Shown here: in pieces, positions 18,856 through 26,664 of the stretch | Layout: every line of letters starts with the position of its first letter | Position numbering within the stretch: position 1 is the first letter of the stretch | Origin: CAZMSQ01 sp964569025 | Lineage (GTDB): Bacteria; Bacteroidota; Bacteroidia; Chitinophagales; Saprospiraceae | Assembly: GCA_964569025.1 (NCBI GenBank) | Contig: CAZMSQ010000024.1 | Location: 1-34,132 of the forward strand | DNA length: 34,132 nt | Direction of reading: 5' to 3' | Made by a program: the position numbers and the translations under genes | Notes under the pieces: generated by a model | What the model was told of the DNA's origin: nothing | The model's database searches: none | Seen by the model: only the letters and a program-made list of their open reading frames with translations

Positions 18856-20052
18856 TTACCAATTCAGGATGCCATCAAACAGCCAGTCAGCGACATATTG
18901 CCGGTTTTTTTCTCTGATGAATCTCAGCTGGTCGACTGGATGGCGGATGTTTCCAAGCTCGATGAAAACGGTGGGTGTATGGACTTCACGGGTCATGTGG
19001 AGGTCTCTGGCACTGACAGATCCATGATACTCCCTGAAATTTGAGTAGTTCTTTTTCAGTGCCTTATGGAGCTCAAGTGCCAGTTTTCTGCTGGTACGGC
19101 TGTCCGGATGGTGGTAAAAAAAGACGTCTGTTCGCTCTTTCCGACTTCTTGAATCTACATGGACACTAATGGTGTATTGCTCCTTAACACCATTTTTTTG
19201 ATTTTCTTCATACAGCCTGTTGATGGCGTCAGATCGTTGCAGGAGCCGGGACTTTTGTCCGAGTGGAATTTTTTGACCGCCCCAGCAATACTCGTCAGTG
19301 TCACACTCCAGATACTCACCTGATCGAAGCCCATCGTCGGGGTCCCTGATGATCATATATGGGATGGCGCCATGCTGCAGCAGTCTGCGCGTCAGCCGCA
19401 GGCAGACATCATATGCGTATTCGTCTTCGCAGAGTGAGCGCCCTGACCTTTCACCGATAGCTCCGCCATCGGGGCCACCATGGCCTGCCACGACGTAAAA
19501 AACCTTACCGGCAAGTCTGTTGTCAATCAGCGGAACGTACTCATGACGGGGCCCGAAAATCGGATAGCGCCTGGCTCCGGCCACACTGCGCGGAATCAAC
19601 TCCTCGGCTGGCTCAAAGCGTTCTGGCTCTTCATCGGTACAATGGAGTTCATGCCAGGGAACCCACAGTATATTGCTGTCATAAATCGTTTTACGCCGAA
19701 GGCGCTTGCTCAGAATGGTCTCATTGTAAGTTTTGATGCGCACAGCGCGGTCCCAGTCATTGTCGTCAAGCCCAAGTGTCGAGCGGATGCTCCTGCCATT
19801 ATAGGTAAATATGAGCACCGGAATGGTGTAGGTTCGTCCTGCTATCAGGCAGGCCTCACCTTGAATTTCATTGAGCTCGTAAAATTTCTTCCGATTGCAG
19901 GCTGAGGTATGCAATTGGTAGCGCTCAAGCAGTTTTGTGGGCGTCTCTCCTTCCAGAGCGGCAACTTTGTGGAAGCTGGGTTCCTCTGCATGGAGCAAAG
20001 ATGGGAAGATACAAAGGAAGAAGGCAAGCAGAGCGGGCAGAGCCACACCCAT
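18856..20052 (-). CDS. N-acetylmuramoyl-L-alanine amidase (Amidase_3) with LysM-like N-terminal region
   Basis: This enzyme cleaves the amide bond between N-acetylmuramic acid and the stem peptide of peptidoglycan in the periplasm. From the ATG at 20052 it is 398 aa, starting with a signal peptide (MGVALPALLAFFLCIFPSLL, then HAEE). Starts at 20088 and 20169 are possible, but they place extra residues before the signal peptide and overlap the divergent ccmB start region. A LysM-like segment follows (HKVAALEGETPTKLLERY to AGRTYTIPV). The catalytic domain has zinc ligand His191 in VVAGHGGPDGGAIGE, a Glu in LCEDEYAYD (about 209-211), His298 in SVHVDS and catalytic Glu365 in VFIELGNI. The full set suggests an active hydrolase. 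It is divergent from ccmB. Confidence 0.92.
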   Translation of the reverse strand: MGVALPALLAFFLCIFPSLLHAEEPSFHKVAALEGETPTKLLERYQLHTSACNRKKFYELNEIQGEACLIAGRTYTIPVLIFTYNGRSIRSTLGLDDNDWDRAVRIKTYNETILSKRLRRKTIYDSNILWVPWHELHCTDEEPERFEPAEELIPRSVAGARRYPIFGPRHEYVPLIDNRLAGKVFYVVAGHGGPDGGAIGERSGRSLCEDEYAYDVCLRLTRRLLQHGAIPYMIIRDPDDGLRSGEYLECDTDEYCWGGQKIPLGQKSRLLQRSDAINRLYEENQKNGVKEQYTISVHVDSRSRKERTDVFFYHHPDSRTSRKLALELHKALKKNYSNFREYHGSVSARDLHMTREVHTPTVFIELGNIRHPVDQLRFIREKNRQYVADWLFDGILNW

Positions 20053-20069
20053 GTTCTGCCGGAGATGTG

Positions 20070-20077
20070 TACATTTG
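20070..20077 (+). promoter_or_regulatory. Candidate ccm operon promoter -7 box (TACATTTG)
   Basis: TACATTTG matches TAnnTTTG and lies about 86 bp upstream of the ccmB start, just 5' of the preferred amidase start on the other strand. No good TTG -33 element was found at the expected spacing, so this is a weak call. Confidence 0.3.
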
Positions 20078-20162
20078 CAGCGACGCATAGCAGCTTGCCA
20101 GTGTTCAGTGAGAGAGAGCACGCATATCAGATTCAACAGATATGTGTCCCGAAAATACAAAG

Positions 20163-20822
20163 ATGTCACTCTTTAGCGAAATATTTTTCCTTTTCCAAAA
20201 GGAAGTCGTGCTGGAATGGCGGAGAAAGTATGCCATCAGTGGCATTTTGCTGTATGTGCTTTCGACGGTTTTTATAGTTTATGTTTCCTCCGCTGAGGTG
20301 AGTCCTGAGCTGTGGAACGTTCTGTTTTGGATCATTATGGTTTTTTCTTCTGTCAATGCCGTGGCCAAGAGTTTCAGTCAGGAGGGTGGAGCCAGAGAGC
20401 TTTACCAATATTCCCTCCTCAGCCCACTGGCAGTATTGGCTTCCAAGGTTCTCTACAATTTCATCTTGCTCATCGTAATGAATACCCTAATCATTGTTTC
20501 GTTCAGTTTTGTAGCGGGGCACCCAGTAGAGGACACTGGTATGTTTGCGTCTGTTGTCGGGCTGGGCTGTTTTGGCTTTGGGGTGGCTCTGACCTTTATC
20601 TCTGCCATTGCTGCCAAAACCAGGAATGGAGCCATTTTCATGGCCATTCTGAGCTTTCCAGTCATCATCCCAATGCTCATGGTGCTGGTTAGAACCAGTT
20701 CAGCGGCTTTGGGGTTACAAGATGGCGGGACTGCGGGCAGTCAGATGACGATTCTCATCGGTATAGACTTGGTTTTGCTTGGATTGGCGATGGTTTTATT
20801 TCCTTACCTTTGGCGCGATTGA
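20163..20822 (+). CDS. ccmB: Heme exporter protein B, membrane subunit of the CcmAB ABC transporter
   Basis: CcmB is the membrane-spanning subunit of the CcmAB(CD) ABC complex that releases holo-CcmE during cytochrome c maturation. From the ATG at 20163 the product is 219 aa, typical of the family. An upstream in-frame ATG at 20142 would add seven residues (MCPENTK) and is less likely. The N-terminus FQKEVVLEWRRKYAISGILLY is characteristic, followed by about six hydrophobic segments and the conserved region EGGARELYQYSLLSPLAV. It is the first gene of a plus-strand cluster with ccmC, the ccmD-like gene and a glutamate dehydrogenase. The ATPase gene ccmA is not in the window. Confidence 0.93.
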   Translation: MSLFSEIFFLFQKEVVLEWRRKYAISGILLYVLSTVFIVYVSSAEVSPELWNVLFWIIMVFSSVNAVAKSFSQEGGARELYQYSLLSPLAVLASKVLYNFILLIVMNTLIIVSFSFVAGHPVEDTGMFASVVGLGCFGFGVALTFISAIAAKTRNGAIFMAILSFPVIIPMLMVLVRTSSAALGLQDGGTAGSQMTILIGIDLVLLGLAMVLFPYLWRD

Positions 20823-20871
20823 TTCACCCCGCACCCGGACATAAGCGAGGGCACGCTCGCGAGACGGAAAG

Positions 20872-21948
20872 ATGATGACGCACTGGTGGAAAATACTGGC
20901 TCTCCTGCTTTTGGGATACTCCCTGGTTGCGGGCATGCTTATACCGCTCAAACCGGGCATCCTTTCGATCGACCAGACAACGGCAGATGCTGGCAGCCAG
21001 GTTCGGCTGACAGTCACCGGGTATAACACTTCCTTTTCTGATGCTGAATCGCTGCGAGTATGGCTGAAGTTCGATGATCGGTTTGCTGTATCTGGAGATA
21101 TTGTAGAAGTTGTCGGTCCCCGCACAGTCGTGCTGGATTTTACCATACCCGGGGTATTTCCGTACCGTCCGGATGCGCTCGATTTGAGTCTTGTCATCGA
21201 CCATCCTGTTGATGGGGCGTTCGTCATGCCAGGAGCTCTGTTTATTCGTCCTTCATCTGTAACTGAAATCGACGAATCTGCCGGAGCTGAGGCATGGAAT
21301 GGTCAGATCTCAAATCTGCATGACCGGCAGGGAATCAGCTTTCCATTTCGCAGCATCCTTTACGAGACCATCCGGAATACCTTTTATCACGTGCCGCTTT
21401 GGTTTGCCATGATTGCATTGCTGGCAGCTTCGATGGGTCACAGCGTTAAGTATTTACGTGGTTTTGATGCGCACCACGACAGGCGTGCAGCAGCATTGGC
21501 GCAGGTTGGGTTGCTGTTTGGAATTCTCGGTCTTGTGACCGGTGCTATCTGGGCCAACTATAGCTGGGGGAAACCATGGAGCAATGACATCAAACAGCTC
21601 GTGTCAGCAATTGCCTTGTTGATTTATCTTGCGTATTTCGTGCTTCGCATGGCTTTCGACAGTCCAGAGCAGCGCGCCAGAGTGTCTGCAGTGTTTAACA
21701 TTTTCGCTTTTGCAGCCCTCATCCCCTTGCTCTTTGTCATCCCAAGGTTGAATGCCATTGATAGCCTTCATCCTGGAAATGCCGGGAATCCCGGTTTTGG
21801 GGGTGAAGATCTGGATAACACAATGAGGCTGGTTTTCTATCCCGCCATCATAGGATGGATCCTCCTGGGCCTGTGGATGGCTGGTTTGTCGGCCAGATAT
21901 TTCGCTGTGAGAGACAGGCTTCTGGATGAGGGAGAGCACAATGACTGA
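20872..21948 (+). CDS. ccmC: Cytochrome c assembly protein CcmC/CcsA family with extra periplasmic domain
   Basis: CcmC delivers heme to CcmE on the periplasmic side of the inner membrane. The 358-aa protein has about six membrane segments after residue 170. The tryptophan-rich heme-handling motif reads WANYSWGKPWSND (about 227-239). Candidate heme-ligand histidines are His173 (TFYHVPLWF) and His300 (SLHPGNAGNPGF). Canonical CcmC is about 245 aa. Here about 130 residues of soluble, beta-rich sequence (for example VRLTVTGYNTSF) lie between the first membrane segment and FYHVPLWF, and would face the periplasm. The stop codon overlaps the next gene's ATG by 8 bp, indicating translational coupling. 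Confidence 0.9.
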   Translation: MMTHWWKILALLLLGYSLVAGMLIPLKPGILSIDQTTADAGSQVRLTVTGYNTSFSDAESLRVWLKFDDRFAVSGDIVEVVGPRTVVLDFTIPGVFPYRPDALDLSLVIDHPVDGAFVMPGALFIRPSSVTEIDESAGAEAWNGQISNLHDRQGISFPFRSILYETIRNTFYHVPLWFAMIALLAASMGHSVKYLRGFDAHHDRRAAALAQVGLLFGILGLVTGAIWANYSWGKPWSNDIKQLVSAIALLIYLAYFVLRMAFDSPEQRARVSAVFNIFAFAALIPLLFVIPRLNAIDSLHPGNAGNPGFGGEDLDNTMRLVFYPAIIGWILLGLWMAGLSARYFAVRDRLLDEGEHND

Positions 21949-22204
21949 CCGTGAAGTAAAGGTGAAGAAAATAAATATGGACCGGATTATGAAAATGAGA
22001 ATATTGATGCTGATATTGGCCGCGCAAATGATGCAATCCAATCCGCTATTCGCCAAACAGGAGGGAGGGGATTTCATGCGCAGCATGGGTATGATCTATG
22101 TGGTTGTGGCAGTCATCCTTGTAGCCCTTGCCGGGGTAGCCATATTCTTATTCAGCCTTGAGAGGCGCGTTCGCAAACTCGAAGAACACTTAAATTCCAA
22201 GTAG
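21941..22204 (+). CDS. CcmD-like small membrane protein
   Basis: From the ATG at 21941 the product is 87 aa. It has a basic N-terminus, a hydrophobic signal-like stretch (MRILMLILAAQMM), then GGDFMRSMGMIYVVVAVILV, a single membrane helix, and a charged coiled C-terminus (FSLERRVRKLEEHL). The combination of a short TM protein ending in an RxxxLE helix and a position just after ccmC fits the Bacteroidota CcmD-like family, proposed to stabilise CcmC-CcmE interaction. Starts at 21977 or 21989 are also possible and would place the signal-like stretch nearer the N-terminus. It overlaps ccmC by 8 bp and is followed after 1 bp by the dehydrogenase gene. Confidence 0.8.
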   Translation: MTDREVKVKKINMDRIMKMRILMLILAAQMMQSNPLFAKQEGGDFMRSMGMIYVVVAVILVALAGVAIFLFSLERRVRKLEEHLNSK

Positions 22205-22205
22205 T

Positions 22206-23636
22206 ATGACTGTCAACTTGCAAAAGGGTCATGTCGGTTTTCTGGAAAGTGTCAGCCGGAATTTTGACCGGGCTGCCGTCCATACCGGCCTTCCAAAAGG
22301 ATTGCTGGACCAAATAAAGGTCTGCAACTCCGTGTACCAAATGAGTTTTCCGGTGAAAATCGGAAATGATTACCAGGTTATCGAAGCCTATCGCGTGCAG
22401 CACAGCCAGCACAGGTTGCCAACAAAGGGCGGTATCAGGTACAGTTCTGCTGTGAATCAGGACGAAGTCATGGCACTCGCCTCACTGATGACCTACAAAT
22501 GTGCCATTGTGGATGTGCCCTTTGGGGGCGCCAAGGGCGGTGTCAAAATTTCGCCTCGTGAGTACACGCCAGCACAACTCCAGAAAATTACCCGCCGCTA
22601 CACAGCCGAGTTGATTCGGAAAGGGTTTATCGGCCCCGGCATCGATGTTCCGGCGCCTGATTATGGAACCGGAGAGCGGGAAATGGCATGGATTCTTGAT
22701 ACCTACATGTCTTTTAAAGGAGGCGAAATTGACGCCGCTGGATGTGTGACCGGCAAGCCGGTCAATCAAAACGGGATTCGCGGTAGAACCGAGGCCACCG
22801 GCAGGGGGGTTTATTACGGGATTCGCGAGGCAGTCAGCATCGCTGAAGACATGAAAAAACTCGGTCTTGAACCCGGAATCGCTGGAAAAACCATCGCCAT
22901 TCAAGGGTTGGGGAATGTGGGATACCACACAGGCCTTATTGCGCAAGAAGAGGGAGACGCCCGAATTGTGGCCGTCTCAGAATACGAAGGGGCAATCTAC
23001 AAAGCCGATGGCCTTGATATTCCCGCTCTAATGAAACACCGGAAAGAGACAGGTTCTATTATGAACTTCCCCGGTGCCACAGCTCTTCCAACTCGTGAGG
23101 ACGTGCTGTTTGTGGAGTGCGATGTACTTGTGCCTGCAGCCCTAGAGAGTCAGATTCACAAAGACAATGCCCATAAGGTCAAGGCGAAGGTCATCGCCGA
23201 GGCAGCCAATGGTCCTGTGACTTCTGACGCGGAGGAGATATTGCTCGGCATGGGTGTCATGATTATTCCGGACATGTATATCAATGCCGGTGGTGTGACA
23301 GTATCGTATTTCGAGTGGCTCAAAAACTTGTCGCACATGCGTTTTGGCCGGATGGAAAAACGATTCAATCACCAAACCTATGCAAATCTCGTCTCGCTTG
23401 TCGAACGGCTCTCAGGTCAGTCAATTGGAGAGAAGGAACGCTCCTTTCTGACTCGTGGAGCAGACGAAATTGACCTTGTTCGTTCAGGGCTCGAAGAGAC
23501 AATGGTCATCGCTTATCACGGAATCAGAGATATCTGGAAGCACCGGCGGAAGATTACGGACCTGAGGACCGCTGCATTCGTCAATGCCCTCGATAAAATT
23601 AGCAGTGATTATCTGACACTGGGCATTTTCCCATAG
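22206..23636 (+). CDS. Glu/Leu/Phe/Val dehydrogenase, probably glutamate dehydrogenase
   Basis: The enzyme family catalyses reversible oxidative deamination of an amino acid to its 2-oxo acid with NAD(P). The 476-aa product carries the substrate-binding stretch TKGGIRYSSAVNQDEV, the catalytic-lysine motif VDVPFGGAKGGVKISP (Lys110) and the catalytic Asp147 in GPGIDVPAPDYGT. It also has GIRGRTEATGRGV and the Rossmann motif IAIQGLGNVGYHTG (234-239 GxGxxG). Size and motifs favour glutamate dehydrogenase, but substrate and NAD versus NADP preference cannot be settled by eye. The ATG begins one base after the ccmD-like stop, so it is probably co-transcribed and coupled with the ccm genes. A terminator follows immediately. 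Confidence 0.93.
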   Translation: MTVNLQKGHVGFLESVSRNFDRAAVHTGLPKGLLDQIKVCNSVYQMSFPVKIGNDYQVIEAYRVQHSQHRLPTKGGIRYSSAVNQDEVMALASLMTYKCAIVDVPFGGAKGGVKISPREYTPAQLQKITRRYTAELIRKGFIGPGIDVPAPDYGTGEREMAWILDTYMSFKGGEIDAAGCVTGKPVNQNGIRGRTEATGRGVYYGIREAVSIAEDMKKLGLEPGIAGKTIAIQGLGNVGYHTGLIAQEEGDARIVAVSEYEGAIYKADGLDIPALMKHRKETGSIMNFPGATALPTREDVLFVECDVLVPAALESQIHKDNAHKVKAKVIAEAANGPVTSDAEEILLGMGVMIIPDMYINAGGVTVSYFEWLKNLSHMRFGRMEKRFNHQTYANLVSLVERLSGQSIGEKERSFLTRGADEIDLVRSGLEETMVIAYHGIRDIWKHRRKITDLRTAAFVNALDKISSDYLTLGIFP

Positions 23637-23658
23637 GGAAGAAATGCGACAAACCCCG

Positions 23659-23700
23659 AAAGACGCCATGGTGATTGCTCATCATGGCGTCTTTGTATTT
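23659..23700 (+). terminator. Intrinsic terminator between glutamate dehydrogenase and feoB
   Basis: A perfect 12-bp stem (AAAGACGCCATG at 23659-23670 with its complement at 23683-23694) and a 12-nt loop is followed by GTATTTTC. It lies 22 bp after the dehydrogenase stop and between convergent genes. The arms start with AAA and end with TTT, so it may also serve feoB on the minus strand. Confidence 0.85.
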
Positions 23701-23726
23701 TCAGCAGTACGGGGATGCCCATTCAA

Positions 23727-25859
23727 TTACACCAGCATGGATGTGATGTTGTAGGCGAGGTAAGCCGTGATATATGCTAGTCCTGTCATAAATGAAAACT
23801 GGATAGCGGGCCATTTCCACGAGCCGGTTTCCTTTTTGACCACAGCGAGTGTGCTCATGCACTGCATGGCAAACGCATAGAACATCAGCAGAGAGAGGAC
23901 CGTCGGGAGGGTGTATATTTTTTTGCCGGTATTTGGGTCACGGGCCTGCTCCAGTTTTTCTCTGACACGTTTTTCGTCGTCTTCACTGCCAATGCTGTAC
24001 AAGGTGGCCATCGTGCCTACAAATACTTCGCGCGCTGCGAAAGAAGTAAATAAAGCGATTCCGATTTTCCAATCATACCCTAATGGGCGAATAACAGGTT
24101 CAATTGCCCGGCCAAGGTGCCCGGCCCAGGAGGCTTCCAGAGCGCGGGCGTTCAGGAGGTACTCGGTGTCTTCTTCAGAAAGACCCTCAAATTCAGCTTC
24201 AGCCATCGCCTCCGCTCTGGCTTTGTCAACAGCAGAGCCCGGGCCGTAAGATGCGCCAAACCAAAGGATAACCGAGATAATAAGAATAATCTTTCCGGCT
24301 TCGTACACAAAGCTGAGTGTTTTTTCGCGTACGGTGTAAAAGACGTTTCGAAATTGGGGAAGACGGTAGGGAGGGAGCTCTATCATGAGAAAACTCTCTT
24401 CGCGCGATTTGAGAAACAGACGGAACAGCCAGGCAGATCCGAGGGCTGCAAGGGCGCCGAGGATGTAAAGACCAGAGAAAATGGCTCCCTGAAGGTTCAC
24501 CCACCCGTACATGGTGCGGTCAGGCACGATGAATGCTACAAGGATGATGTAAATCGGGATTCGTGCCGAACAACTGATGAGCGGGGTTACCATGATGGTA
24601 ATCAGACGTTCCCGCCAGTTGGAAATGGTGCGGGCCGACATCACAGCTGGAATTGCGCAGGCACCACCGGATACAAGTGCGACAATGCTGCGGCCGTTCA
24701 TGCCGAACTTTTGCATGAGCTTATCAAAGATGAATACAGCTCGCGCCATGTACCCAACTTCCTCGAGTAATCCTATGAGAAAGAACAAAATGGCTATCTG
24801 AGGGATAAAAATCACGATGCCGCCCAATCCCGAGAGGATTCCTTCGGTGAGCAACTTACTATACCAGGTGTCGGCCGGCAACAGGCCGTCTACAAAACCC
24901 GTGAGCTGGCTAAAGCCCGCATCGATCCAGTCCATAGGGATAGAGGCCCAAGCAAAAATAGCCTGAAAAATCAGGCCGAGCAGCAACAGGAATAGCAAGG
25001 GACCAAAGAGGCTGTGGGTGGCAATGGCGTCGATACGGTCGGTTAGGGAGTCAGAGTTGCCTTTCTTTTGGATGACCTTTCGTATGACCGGCAGGAATCG
25101 GTCATATCTGGCCATGGTTTCTCTTACCTGAAAATGCAGAGGCTCAAATTGATGCTCCTCTCGAATCAACCCGATTCCTTCCCGGTCTTTCTCGGTCAAA
25201 AATGGCAGCCAGTCGGCATGGTGGGCGAGTAGCAGACTTTGGTAGGGGCGTTTGATGCCAAGCAATGCCTGAATTTTCGAGGCAACTTTCTCTTCTGTCT
25301 GAGATGGTGTGTAAAAAATTTTCAGTTTTTGGGTGGTCTTGACCGGCCGGATGGATTCCTGAATGGCACTTTGAAGAGTGGTGAGGTTCATTCCCGTGCG
25401 GGCACTTACCAGCACTACTGGCACATCGAGGGCGTTGGCAAGCGCGTTATGGTTAATTTCAAGACCTTGTTTTTCTGCGATATCACCCATGTTGAGCGCA
25501 AGGACCAATGGAAGGCCGAGCTCTTTGAGTTGGGTGAGAAGCAACAGATGGCGTTCCAAATTCGTGACGTCGGCCACGTACACCACTGCATCAGGATAGT
25601 TCGGATCGTGCGGATTGGTGAGGGTTGCCACAACAATTTTCTCGTCGAATGCAGTGGGGTAGAGGCTGTAGCAGCCAGGGAAGTCAATAATCGTCGCTGT
25701 GGAGCCGTCGGGAAAGGAAAGCACACCTTCCTTTTTTTCAACTGTCACTCCCGGGAAGTTGCCGACCCTTTGTTTCAGGCCGGTCAGCAAATTAAAGAGG
25801 GATGTTTTCCCGCTGTTCGGATTGCCCAACAGGGCGATGACAGGAGCGCGTTTGGCCAT
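23727..25859 (-). CDS. feoB: Ferrous iron transport protein B
   Basis: FeoB is the inner-membrane Fe(II) transporter with an N-terminal cytosolic G domain. The 710-aa product shows all G motifs: G1 GNPNSGKT (12-19), G2 in NFPGVTVEKKEG (about 34-45), G3 DFPG (59-62), G4 NMGD (123-126) and G5 VSARTGMNL (about 151). A helical linker follows, then two Gate-type membrane regions, including VIFIPQIAILFFLIGLLEEVGYMARAVFI in part, MNGRSIVALVSGGACAIPA and ISCSARIPIYIILVAFI. The C-terminal region contains FAAREVFVGTMATLY and several membrane helices. Length is normal and no motif is broken. It lies 89 bp downstream of feoA on the same strand and probably belongs to a feoAB operon, ending at the shared terminator near 23659-23700. 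Confidence 0.96.
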   Translation of the reverse strand: MAKRAPVIALLGNPNSGKTSLFNLLTGLKQRVGNFPGVTVEKKEGVLSFPDGSTATIIDFPGCYSLYPTAFDEKIVVATLTNPHDPNYPDAVVYVADVTNLERHLLLLTQLKELGLPLVLALNMGDIAEKQGLEINHNALANALDVPVVLVSARTGMNLTTLQSAIQESIRPVKTTQKLKIFYTPSQTEEKVASKIQALLGIKRPYQSLLLAHHADWLPFLTEKDREGIGLIREEHQFEPLHFQVRETMARYDRFLPVIRKVIQKKGNSDSLTDRIDAIATHSLFGPLLFLLLLGLIFQAIFAWASIPMDWIDAGFSQLTGFVDGLLPADTWYSKLLTEGILSGLGGIVIFIPQIAILFFLIGLLEEVGYMARAVFIFDKLMQKFGMNGRSIVALVSGGACAIPAVMSARTISNWRERLITIMVTPLISCSARIPIYIILVAFIVPDRTMYGWVNLQGAIFSGLYILGALAALGSAWLFRLFLKSREESFLMIELPPYRLPQFRNVFYTVREKTLSFVYEAGKIILIISVILWFGASYGPGSAVDKARAEAMAEAEFEGLSEEDTEYLLNARALEASWAGHLGRAIEPVIRPLGYDWKIGIALFTSFAAREVFVGTMATLYSIGSEDDEKRVREKLEQARDPNTGKKIYTLPTVLSLLMFYAFAMQCMSTLAVVKKETGSWKWPAIQFSFMTGLAYITAYLAYNITSMLV

Positions 25860-25948
25860 GAGAAAGTGCAGTTCTGCAAGAGGTTTTCAATCGCAAAATC
25901 AACACTGCAAATCCGTTGATTCTGCTTCGAACATGTGGGACGGTTGAT

Positions 25949-26182
25949 TCAGTCAACAATGATGCTTTCCGCTTCTTTGACCCGCAAAGCAATGTTTTGC
26001 CCATTGATCTGAAGGTAATACCCACCGTCCATTGGTGCTCTGCGAATGATGCGTACAACTGACCCGGGCAGTACCCCCATAGCCATTAACTTTGAGGCGA
26101 TGAGGTCATCCGTGAAGCCTTTGATGCGGCGGCTCTCATCCTTGAGCATCTGTGTAACCGGTTCTGCATGTCTTGCTACCAT
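25949..26182 (-). CDS. feoA: FeoA domain protein (ferrous iron transport)
   Basis: The 77-aa cytosolic protein has the FeoA SH3-like pattern: SKLMAMGVLPGSVVRIIRRAPMDGGYYLQINGQNIALR in order (only parts quoted as key: LMAMGVLPGS, IIRRAPMDGG, NGQNIALR), ending EAESIIVD. FeoA supports FeoB-mediated Fe(II) uptake. It is a separate gene rather than fused to feoB. The ATG at 26182 is used; an internal Met at residue 12 would be too short for the domain. It precedes feoB with an 89-bp spacer containing the short palindrome TGCAGTTCTGCA (25867-25878) just before the feoB ATG. Confidence 0.92.
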   Translation of the reverse strand: MVARHAEPVTQMLKDESRRIKGFTDDLIASKLMAMGVLPGSVVRIIRRAPMDGGYYLQINGQNIALRVKEAESIIVD

Positions 26183-26320
26183 CCTCGAGGTATTTACTGT
26201 GTGGCTCCCTGTGTAGAATCATACGATGCGAAAGAAGGTATTTGTCGTCACATCCGAAATGACAAATCGCAGCTTTCATCACAAATTGCAACCATTGTTT
26301 AGAAGCAATCTAATTAAAAA

Positions 26321-26328
26321 CAAAGGTA
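26321..26328 (-). promoter_or_regulatory. Candidate feoAB promoter -7 box (TACCTTTG)
   Basis: On the minus strand TACCTTTG is a perfect match to TAnnTTTG. It would start transcription near 26314, leaving a leader of about 130 nt before feoA. The nearest upstream TTG, inside the inverted repeat, is 26 nt away, longer than the usual 17-23. The promoter may therefore be intrinsically weak or activator-dependent. Confidence 0.42.
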
Positions 26329-26350
26329 GTAAAAAGGGAACATCTCCGGA

Positions 26351-26391
26351 TACCCAATGTTCGGGGAAAAGTGCGTACCAAACATTGGGTA
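26351..26391. promoter_or_regulatory. Perfect 11-bp inverted repeat upstream of feoAB, possible operator
   Basis: TACCCAATGTT (26351-26361) and AACATTGGGTA (26381-26391) are exact reverse complements separated by 19 bp. The repeat lies immediately upstream of the candidate feoA -7 box, covering the region where the -33 element would sit. It has no U tract, so it is not terminator-like. A metal-dependent regulator (Fur, DtxR/MntR or similar) is a reasonable guess given the neighbour, but the motif itself was not recognised. Confidence 0.45.
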
Positions 26392-26664
26392 CAATGCCAT
26401 CTTCAGACATTGAATGAACAGGTTCAGTCAGGAGAATTTTGGCGCGTCAGACATTTCCATTAATTTGTATTGCTAAATTTTTTGATGGAGAATGACCTAC
26501 TCGGAACTCCCAAAAGCAGGGTATTGATAGAAAAGGAACCATTTTGCTCAAAAATAACATTTTGAGTTTTGAGGGTTTTCAGGAAATGGGAATGAGTTTT
26601 GGTATATTTACCGAAATAAGAACACTCATCCGAACCCTGAAGCCACATAATTAAGCTGCGTCAT

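Larger units (their letters stand above)
26183..26664. other. 482-bp divergent intergenic region between feoA and the second giant gene
   Basis: No convincing gene is present. The region holds a candidate feoA promoter box (26321-26328, minus) and a perfect 11-bp inverted repeat (26351-26391). It also holds a smaller 7-bp inverted repeat, ATTTGTC/GACAAAT (26240-26246 and 26261-26267), which would fall in the feoA leader. Upstream of the plus-strand giant gene a near-match to the -7 box (TATATTTA, about 26602-26609) is seen, but its last base deviates and no well-spaced TTG was found. Confidence 0.6.

Noticed and set aside
24117..25919. Antisense open frames opposite feoB (217 and 226 codons)
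   Set aside because: The feoB frame carries all G motifs and membrane segments. The opposite translations have no recognisable domain.
26226..26417. 63-codon open frame in the feoA/giant-gene intergenic region
   Set aside because: It covers the candidate promoter and the inverted repeat, has no domain or signal features, and has no supporting neighbour.
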